Positions 1 through 4,343 of a stretch of DNA of 5,414 bases are shown piece by piece; within the stretch, counting starts at the first letter, position 1, and each line of letters opens with the position of its first letter. This DNA comes from SAR202 cluster bacterium (lineage in GTDB: Bacteria > Chloroflexota > Dehalococcoidia > Lucifugimonadales > UBA826). A program made the translations under genes and the position numbers. Under the pieces are notes generated by a model. That model was not told the origin of the DNA and made no database searches. It worked only from the letters and a program-made list of their open reading frames with translations. The stretch spans positions 1 to 5,414 of the forward strand of contig VFFY01000092.1 in NCBI GenBank assembly GCA_009392675.1, written 5' to 3'.

Positions 1-86
1 ATTCTGTTAAGAATTATTGAGTTATAACACACCAATCAGAAATAGACATGTGGGGATGGTAGCTTCTGTATGTTTGCATATCGAAC

Positions 87-92
87 TATAAT
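87..92 (+). promoter_or_regulatory. Candidate -10 box (TATAAT) for the first operon
   Basis: A perfect TATAAT lies 32 bases before the TTG start at 125, which would put transcription start near 98-100 and give a 5' leader of about 25 bases. No convincing -35 hexamer is found 16-18 bases upstream (the bases there are near TTCTGT), and there is no TGn extension. It is a candidate by position and -10 match only; such hexamers are common by chance in AT-rich DNA. Confidence 0.35.
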
Positions 93-112
93 GGCTGTGA
101 TTATGTTCCTCT

Positions 113-116
113 AGGA
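113..116 (+). promoter_or_regulatory. Ribosome binding site deciding a TTG start
   Basis: AGGA sits 8 bases before TTG at 125. The in-frame ATG at 140 has no purine-rich Shine-Dalgarno sequence at a suitable distance, so this site favours the TTG. Members of the protein family usually carry a few residues before the conserved Tyr-Trp, which also fits the TTG. Confidence 0.6.
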
Positions 117-124
117 TTAGAAAT

Positions 125-466
125 TTGAAAGTCCGATTAATGTATTGGAAGGAAATACCCGTACAGGTGCAGGCCACCAATGACTCAGAAACCCAATCCT
201 TACCGCTGGATTCGAGATTCCAAGAGGCTGTAGATGCGATTTCGATGATGGAAGGAAGTTATGGTTCGGATGAATACCTTGACGCATGGGAATGGGGCGA
301 ATATTTTGAAATTCCTGGGACGTTGGATGATGTCTTGAAGTCCGTAGGAGATCGTTACAACAAAGGAATGCCGCAAAATTTTGTGGCCAAGTTGAGGGAT
401 TTACATAAAAATGGGTCTCGAACCCCAAGTGCAGGGTCCATCGACGGATGGATAGAATCGAATTAG
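125..466 (+). CDS. 'Virulence factor' family small protein (PF13769-like)
   Basis: This 113-residue soluble protein starts at TTG. Its N-terminal half matches my recollection of the Pfam family named 'Virulence factor' (PF13769): a Tyr-Trp-basic-acidic-Ile-Pro-x-Gln-Val opening (YWKEIPVQV, residues 7-15), then an Arg-Phe-x-x-Ala helix (about 31-40) and a (S/T)DxYLxxW motif (SDEYLDAWEW, about 48-57). About 45 less conserved residues follow, with no signal peptide or membrane segment. The family's biochemical function is unknown to me. Its name is a poor guide, because relatives tend to sit beside corrinoid methyltransferase genes, as this one does. It lies 15 bases upstream of the homocysteine methyltransferase gene and is probably co-transcribed with it. 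A role as an accessory or chaperone in methyl transfer is inference from context only. An ATG at 140 would give a protein five residues shorter. Confidence 0.72.
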   Translation: MKVRLMYWKEIPVQVQATNDSETQSLPLDSRFQEAVDAISMMEGSYGSDEYLDAWEWGEYFEIPGTLDDVLKSVGDRYNKGMPQNFVAKLRDLHKNGSRTPSAGSIDGWIESN

Positions 467-481
467 AAGGTCAAAGGCAAA

Positions 482-1384
482 ATGAATTTAAAATCGGAAA
501 CCATATTAGATCGAATATCAAATGGAGAGGTGTTGGTTTCAGATGGAGCGACCGGAACTTTTTTGCAGCAAAACGGTCTGGAGCCGGGTGGATGTCCTGA
601 AGAGTTCAATGTAAGTCACCCTGAAGTTGTCCAAAGAATGGCAAAATCCTACTTTGATGCGGGATCTGACATGGTTCTCACTAATTCTTTCGGTGGCACC
701 AAATTTCGGCAAACCCATTATGGATATGGAGACAAAGTAGACGAATTTAACAGGCTCGCAGCTGAGCACGCAAAAAGCCAGTCGAAGCCAGGAACCTTCG
801 TATGTGGGTCTCTTGGCCCAAGTGGTGAGTTTTTAGAACCTTTGGGGGCTGTGTCTGAAGAAGAGCTGTATCAGGCCTTTTGCAGTCAGGTGACCTCCTT
901 AGAGCAAGGCGGGGCTGATGGAGTAGTTATAGAAACTATGATAGCCCTTGATGAAGCGTCCATAGCCATTAGGGCTGCTAAAGAAAACACCAATCTAACC
1001 GTAATATCCACTATGACCTTTGATAAAGGTCCAAGGGGGTACTTTACAATGATGGGCGTAACACCTGAACAGGCCGCAGTCGAATTGGTCAAATCCGGAG
1101 CCGATATTGTGGGAACCAATTGCGGAAACGGGATAGATAACATGATAGAAATAGCATCCATGATGAGAGATGCTACTGACTCTCCACTACTGGTTCATTC
1201 AAATGCTGGCATCCCGTCACTTAAAGATGGAGAAATACTCTACCCTGAACCACCACAATACATGGCGGAAAGATTCATGAAGTTAAAGGAAATTGGAGTC
1301 AACATCATTGGTGGATGTTGTGGAACCGGTCCAGATCATATTTTCGCATTTTCAAAACTATTGGAAGAAAATCAGGGAGTATAA
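482..1384 (+). CDS. Homocysteine S-methyltransferase domain protein
   Basis: This 300-residue, single-domain zinc methyltransferase of the Hcy-binding family (PF02574: MetH N-module, BHMT, MmuM) should transfer a methyl group to homocysteine to give methionine in the cytoplasm. Visible motifs are the barrel entry SDGATGT (20-26), the TNSFGGT substrate loop (67-73), GSLGPSGEFLEPLG (109-122), an ET pair at 151-152, TNCG with zinc ligand Cys214, and GGCCGTGP with zinc ligands Cys279 and Cys280. All three zinc cysteines are present, so it is probably active. The length matches an isolated domain, without MetH's pterin, cobalamin or activation modules. The ATG has AAAGG 4 bases upstream and GAAGG 11 bases upstream. 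Its neighbours include a free corrinoid protein and a reactivase, which suggests the methyl donor is methyl-cobalamin on that protein, as in a split methionine synthase. A betaine- or S-methylmethionine-using enzyme, or use in reverse as a thiol-side demethylase, cannot be excluded from sequence alone. Confidence 0.9.
   Translation: MNLKSETILDRISNGEVLVSDGATGTFLQQNGLEPGGCPEEFNVSHPEVVQRMAKSYFDAGSDMVLTNSFGGTKFRQTHYGYGDKVDEFNRLAAEHAKSQSKPGTFVCGSLGPSGEFLEPLGAVSEEELYQAFCSQVTSLEQGGADGVVIETMIALDEASIAIRAAKENTNLTVISTMTFDKGPRGYFTMMGVTPEQAAVELVKSGADIVGTNCGNGIDNMIEIASMMRDATDSPLLVHSNAGIPSLKDGEILYPEPPQYMAERFMKLKEIGVNIIGGCCGTGPDHIFAFSKLLEENQGV
1374..1379 (+). promoter_or_regulatory. Ribosome binding site inside the preceding gene
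   Basis: AGGGAG lies in the last codons of the homocysteine methyltransferase gene, 7 bases before the ATG at 1387. It fixes the start of the next gene at 1387 and not at the in-frame upstream ATG at 1315, which would overlap the end of the previous gene by 70 bases. The arrangement is typical of translational coupling. Confidence 0.75.
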
Positions 1385-1386
1385 AC

Positions 1387-2061
1387 ATGAAACTTGTCTC
1401 CTACGACGGCCCTAGACCAAAAGATGTCATAGCAAAATATGGCCGCTGTCTGGAATTAGTTCCAACAGACAAAAGATTCAATGAAATATCTGTAGGTTTA
1501 TATGTAAAAAATTCTGTCTTCACAGTGTGGTCCTTCAGCACCAAACCTGGTATAGAAAAACGGATCAAAGAAATTCGAGGCCTATTAGTATCCTTGGGAG
1601 GAATGACTCCAGTAACGGGGACGTATAATCAAGCCAAATTCGAGTGTGGTTTAATTCATAGCAGACCGGTTCGATTTCTATTATCTCAAGCTGTTGGAAA
1701 AGATCCGGAATATGCCTCAAACACTGCCGCAATGGTGATAAAGGATAGTAAATCCAATTTAATCATCAAAGCAGAAGGGTTTGATAGAGACAACACCCGC
1801 CGGTACCAGATATCTGCTAGTGGAGAAGCGAAAAACCCAGCTATGCGCCTAAGGATGATTATCGCAGGATTTTCCAAATACGGTGAAATGGACAAAACGG
1901 GAGATCAAGAAGTGACTTTCGAGTGCCGCCGTAATCACGATGAATTATTAAGGATTCTACTACCGTATTCCCGGAATGTAAGTAGCGTAGAAACAATGAT
2001 GCAAGCAGAATCCATGAGAGGCCAAATGACCACTAGCACTTTAGGTTTCAGCCAAACATAA
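1387..2061 (+). CDS. Unrecognised 224-residue cluster protein
   Basis: I do not recognise this family. The start at ATG 1387 is supported by AGGGAG 7 bases upstream and a gap of only two bases after the previous stop. The product is probably cytosolic and rather basic, with no signal peptide, membrane helix, P-loop or obvious metal motif. It has three scattered cysteines (21, 87, 180) that form no cluster. The pattern looks alpha/beta: strands around 34-50 (ISVGLYVKNSVFTVWSF), a helix near 55-70, strands near 114-130 and 139-146, and an Arg/His-rich stretch at 179-192 (ECRRNHDELLRILL). The last 20 residues are Met/Ser/Thr/Gln-rich and look disordered. It sits between two methyltransferase genes in a tight operon, so a scaffold, regulator or substrate-handling role is possible but purely contextual. 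Codon use looks like that of its neighbours. Confidence 0.8.
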   Translation: MKLVSYDGPRPKDVIAKYGRCLELVPTDKRFNEISVGLYVKNSVFTVWSFSTKPGIEKRIKEIRGLLVSLGGMTPVTGTYNQAKFECGLIHSRPVRFLLSQAVGKDPEYASNTAAMVIKDSKSNLIIKAEGFDRDNTRRYQISASGEAKNPAMRLRMIIAGFSKYGEMDKTGDQEVTFECRRNHDELLRILLPYSRNVSSVETMMQAESMRGQMTTSTLGFSQT

Positions 2062-2064
2062 ATC

Positions 2065-2070
2065 AAGGAG
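2065..2070 (+). promoter_or_regulatory. Strong ribosome binding site (AAGGAG)
   Basis: AAGGAG in the 19-base gap before the UroD-type gene lies 10 bases from the ATG at 2081 and 28 bases from the next in-frame ATG at 2099. It therefore supports 2081, although family alignments usually begin near the SSKERV stretch just after the second methionine. Confidence 0.7.
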
Positions 2071-2080
2071 CGTTTGAGAA

Positions 2081-3118
2081 ATGCCTTACCGAGAAACCAT
2101 GTCGTCCAAAGAACGGGTGATGAACGCTTTAGCTGGTAAACCTGTGGATAGGACGCCAGCTGTGAATCCAACCAATGTTGCAACAGTAGAATTAATGGAT
2201 CTAGTAAATGCTCCTTTCCCAGACGCATGCCAAAGCGGGGAAATGGCAGCTAGGTTAGCTGCGACTGGATATACGGAATTAGGCTTTGACTCTGTTTCAC
2301 CCTATTTCAGCATAATACAAGAGTCATCCGCTCTAGGATGCGAAATGCAGTGGGAAGAAAAAGATAACTGGCCCACGGTGCGAATGTATAACCCCATTTG
2401 GAAGTCCGCTGATGATGTAAAGATACCGGCGGACATACTAGAACACAGAGACATGAAGGCCATAACTGACTCCATCAGAATGCTGAAAGATGAGTTTGGA
2501 GATGAAGTGGCTATTATCGGGAAAACAATGGGTCCATGGACTCTCGCCTATCATGTCTTTGGTGTCGAGGGGTTTTTGTTGGGCACAGTGGACAATCCAG
2601 ATGAGACAAAGAGAGCTTTAGAAAAATTAAAGGCGGTTTCCATACTTTTCGGACAAGCCCAGATAGATGCAGGGGCTGATGCACTGACATTCCCCGATCA
2701 CGCCACAGGCGATCTAGTGAGTGGGGAATATTACAAAGAATTTTTGCAAGATATTCATACTGAAATGGTAGATGTATTACAAGCACCTCTCATTTTGCAC
2801 ATATGCGGTAAAACCGTCGACAGGATGCCATATATTGCCAAAACAGGAATGGCCTCTTTCCACTTTGATTCGAAAAACGATCCTCAAGAAGCTATGGATG
2901 CTGTAGATGGAGGCATCACTCTTGTAGGAAATATAAATAATCCGGAAACTTTGTACGCCAGAGGTCCTGAGGAAGTAAGGCAGGAGGTATACAAATGTTT
3001 GGAGGCAGGAGTCCAAATGATTGGGCCGGAATGTGCGGTACCATTGGCCACCAAAATAGAAAACCTGATGGAGATTCCATTGGCAATTAAAGATTGGACC
3101 GCTGAAAGGCGTGGCTAA
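2081..3118 (+). CDS. UroD-fold corrinoid methyltransferase (MtaA/CmuA-like)
   Basis: This 345-residue protein has the uroporphyrinogen decarboxylase fold (PF01208) but carries the zinc signature of the MtaA/MtbA/CmuA methyltransferase branch: His240-x-Cys242 (LILHICGKT) and Cys318 (GPECAVPL). The 76-residue step between the cysteines matches my memory of methanogen MtaA/MtbA. Family landmarks include SSKERVMNALAGKPVDR (8-24), GPWTLA (151-156), DAGADALTFPDHATGDLVS (196-214), FHFDSK (260-265) and GNINNP (283-288). Such enzymes move a methyl group between corrinoid proteins and a thiol or other acceptor, or from a methylated substrate to the corrinoid. They do not make haem, and no haem genes are nearby. 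The corrinoid protein is encoded 108 bases downstream, so this pair resembles the two halves of CmuA encoded separately. The substrate cannot be read from sequence. Automatic pipelines are likely to mislabel it HemE. Confidence 0.88.
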   Translation: MPYRETMSSKERVMNALAGKPVDRTPAVNPTNVATVELMDLVNAPFPDACQSGEMAARLAATGYTELGFDSVSPYFSIIQESSALGCEMQWEEKDNWPTVRMYNPIWKSADDVKIPADILEHRDMKAITDSIRMLKDEFGDEVAIIGKTMGPWTLAYHVFGVEGFLLGTVDNPDETKRALEKLKAVSILFGQAQIDAGADALTFPDHATGDLVSGEYYKEFLQDIHTEMVDVLQAPLILHICGKTVDRMPYIAKTGMASFHFDSKNDPQEAMDAVDGGITLVGNINNPETLYARGPEEVRQEVYKCLEAGVQMIGPECAVPLATKIENLMEIPLAIKDWTAERRG

Positions 3119-3226
3119 CCTATGTGTGATTATAATTTAGTCGTATAATTGCTCCCCTCACATGCAAATTTGTGTTTAACTTCTAATGAAACATAGCCCA
3201 ATAAATATCAGAGGTTTGTTTACCAT
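3119..3226 (+). promoter_or_regulatory. Intergenic region with two TATAAT boxes and small dyads
   Basis: This 108-base gap separates the UroD-type gene from the corrinoid gene, while most other gaps in the cluster are 2-34 bases. Perfect TATAAT hexamers occur at 3131-3136 and 3144-3149. ATTATA at 3129-3134 and TATAAT at 3144-3149 form an inverted repeat with a 9-base loop, flanked by TGTGA (3125-3129) and TCACA (3158-3162), which are also complementary. CAAATTTG at 3165-3172 is a perfect palindrome. No good -35 is visible, and there is no GC-rich stem with a T-run, so it is not a standard terminator. A secondary promoter or operator for the corrinoid gene is plausible. AGAGG at 3210-3214, 12 bases before ATG 3227, is the likely but rather distant ribosome binding site. 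Confidence 0.4.
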
Positions 3227-3985
3227 ATGCCAGTAACTAATGAAGATTTGGAAGCGGAGTTAGCGTATGTAACCAACCCCGCAGAACAGCAGCACATTAG
3301 AAACCTGTGGGCTGAAGCAGATCCCCTAATGCAAGACATATCGGTTTCTTTGATAAAAGGAGACAATAACAGAGTTGACCAATTGACCAAGGAAGCCTTG
3401 GAAGCTGGGTTTTCAGCCAATACAATTCTAGATGATGGCCTTATAGCAGGAATGGCGATTGTAGGTGTGAAATTCAGAGACAATCTGATCTTTGTACCAG
3501 AAGTGCTTGTTGCTGCAAGAGCTATGAAAGCCGGTATGGCTCATGTTGAACCAATTCTATCTGCGTCTGGTATAGAGCCTGCTGGTACTGTGATAATGGG
3601 AACAGTGAAAGGAGATCTACATGATATTGGAAAGAATCTTTGTATCATGATGCTGCGAGGATCCGGTTTTAGGGTTATCGATTTGGGTGTGGACACATCC
3701 GCAGAAGAATTCATCGAGGCCGTTGAAGAGAATGAGGCTGGGGTTTTAGGAATGTCTGCATTATTAACAACTACCATGCCCAATATGGGTAGAACCATCG
3801 ACGCATTCGAAGAAGTTGAGATGCGAGAGGTGGTGAAAATTATGGTTGGTGGAGCTCCGCTTTCCCAAGAATTTGCCGATGACATGGGTGCGGATGGTTA
3901 CGGAAAGGATGCTATATCTTGTGTGGAATTAGCCAAAGCTTTTATGAGCCCCGACACGGAGCCTTCAATAAGTCCAGTTAGCTAA
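3227..3985 (+). CDS. Corrinoid (B12)-binding methyl carrier protein
   Basis: This 252-residue cobalamin carrier resembles MtaC/MtbC/MttC and the B12 module of MetH. Residues about 33-115 form the helical cap domain (B12-binding_2 type), with GLIAGMAIVGVKF and VPEVLVAARAM as landmarks. Residues about 119-240 form the Rossmann-like B12-binding domain. It has DLHDIGKN at 130-137, in which His132 is the expected lower axial ligand to cobalt, then SALLTTTMPNM (177-187), which contacts the nucleotide tail, and VGGAPLS (207-213). All key residues are present. Classical stand-alone carriers are about 210-220 residues; this one has about 30 extra N-terminal residues and a short acidic/Ser-Pro C-terminal tail. 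It should accept and donate methyl groups for the two methyltransferases upstream and be kept reduced by the reactivase downstream. The ATG at 3227 is the natural start. Confidence 0.93.
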   Translation: MPVTNEDLEAELAYVTNPAEQQHIRNLWAEADPLMQDISVSLIKGDNNRVDQLTKEALEAGFSANTILDDGLIAGMAIVGVKFRDNLIFVPEVLVAARAMKAGMAHVEPILSASGIEPAGTVIMGTVKGDLHDIGKNLCIMMLRGSGFRVIDLGVDTSAEEFIEAVEENEAGVLGMSALLTTTMPNMGRTIDAFEEVEMREVVKIMVGGAPLSQEFADDMGADGYGKDAISCVELAKAFMSPDTEPSISPVS

Positions 3986-4019
3986 GGTCTATCAAATATT
4001 TTGTGGCCACTGAGAAAAA

Positions 4020-4265
4020 ATGGAACCAGTCGACCAAGAAAAATATAGAGAGAGTTTAGGAAGGCTTGAATCAATCTTCAGGTCTATCTCAGATGCAGCC
4101 TCGGAGGTGTCTACATGGAGATGCCCGTACAAAAATGTTGAGGACAGGTGCACCGCGAAATTTGGTTGCCGCAACCAAGATAGACCAGCCACTGTTGGAG
4201 AATTGTACCTTTGTCTCGGAAGTGATGACCTAGATTATCGCTCGGCATGGGAACCCAGTAATTAA
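4020..4265 (+). CDS. Small four-cysteine protein, unrecognised
   Basis: This 81-residue protein is not one I can assign. An in-frame stop at 4011-4013 makes ATG 4020 the first possible start. The Shine-Dalgarno sequence is poor (only GAG 5 bases upstream), so translation may depend on coupling to the corrinoid gene that ends 34 bases before. Residues 1-30 look like an amphipathic, charged helix. The core, 33-50 (WRCPYKNVEDRCTAKFGC), plus Cys65 gives C35-x8-C44-x5-C50-x14-C65, a plausible zinc or iron-sulfur site, and the acidic/aromatic end (DDLDYRSAWE, 69-78) looks conserved-type. The spacing matches no standard ferredoxin, rubredoxin or zinc-ribbon pattern that I know. Its place between the corrinoid carrier and the reactivase suggests a part in electron delivery or cofactor handling, but that is inference. 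It is accepted as a real gene for its fit in the operon and its non-random composition. Confidence 0.7.
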   Translation: MEPVDQEKYRESLGRLESIFRSISDAASEVSTWRCPYKNVEDRCTAKFGCRNQDRPATVGELYLCLGSDDLDYRSAWEPSN

Positions 4266-4276
4266 CCTAACGGCTA

Positions 4277-4303
4277 ACAGTACATTCTTTCTTTGTGGAC
4301 TGT
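4277..4303 (+). promoter_or_regulatory. Dyad upstream of the reactivase gene
   Basis: ACAGTACA (4277-4284) and TGGACTGT (4296-4303) are inverted repeats matching at 7 of 8 positions around an 11-base pyrimidine-rich loop. No T-run follows, so an intrinsic terminator is unlikely; an operator or a short mRNA hairpin affecting expression of the reactivase is possible. It lies 41 bases before the ATG at 4344. Confidence 0.25.
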
Positions 4304-4343
4304 AGAATTCACCAAGCTAAATATAGTTTGAAGGTATAACGAA

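Larger units (their letters stand above)
1..124. other. Non-coding leader upstream of the cluster
   Basis: No open reading frame of useful length is visible on either strand here; the reverse strand from about position 50 reaches a stop within a dozen codons. The stretch is AT-rich and contains a perfect TATAAT at 87-92 and an AGGA ribosome binding site at 113-116, both listed separately. A small perfect palindrome (GTTATAAC, 21-28) is present but too short to interpret. What lies to the left of the window is unknown, so I cannot say whether this is the true 5' end of the operon. Confidence 0.6.

Noticed and set aside
21..28. GTTATAAC palindrome as an operator
   Set aside because: A single 8-base palindrome in AT-rich DNA is expected by chance and no second copy is seen in the window.
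117..428. Reverse-strand open frame of 103 codons opposite the first gene
   Set aside because: The forward frame matches a known family and has a ribosome binding site; the reverse translation shows no domain or composition of a real protein.
1315..1386. Longer version of the 224-residue protein starting at ATG 1315
   Set aside because: It would overlap the conserved C-terminal zinc-motif region of the homocysteine methyltransferase, adds a low-complexity basic stretch, and lacks a ribosome binding site; the start at 1387 has a good one.
2081..3118. True uroporphyrinogen decarboxylase (HemE)
   Set aside because: It has the methyltransferase zinc motif HxC...C and lies beside corrinoid genes with no haem genes nearby.
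3122..3163. Intrinsic terminator after the UroD-type gene
   Set aside because: The possible stems are AT-rich, interrupted by a large loop and not followed by a T-run.
3541..3885. Reverse-strand open frame of 114 codons opposite the corrinoid gene
   Set aside because: It lies wholly inside a gene with strong family motifs, its translation is Ser/Ile-rich with no recognisable pattern, and it is best explained as a shadow frame.
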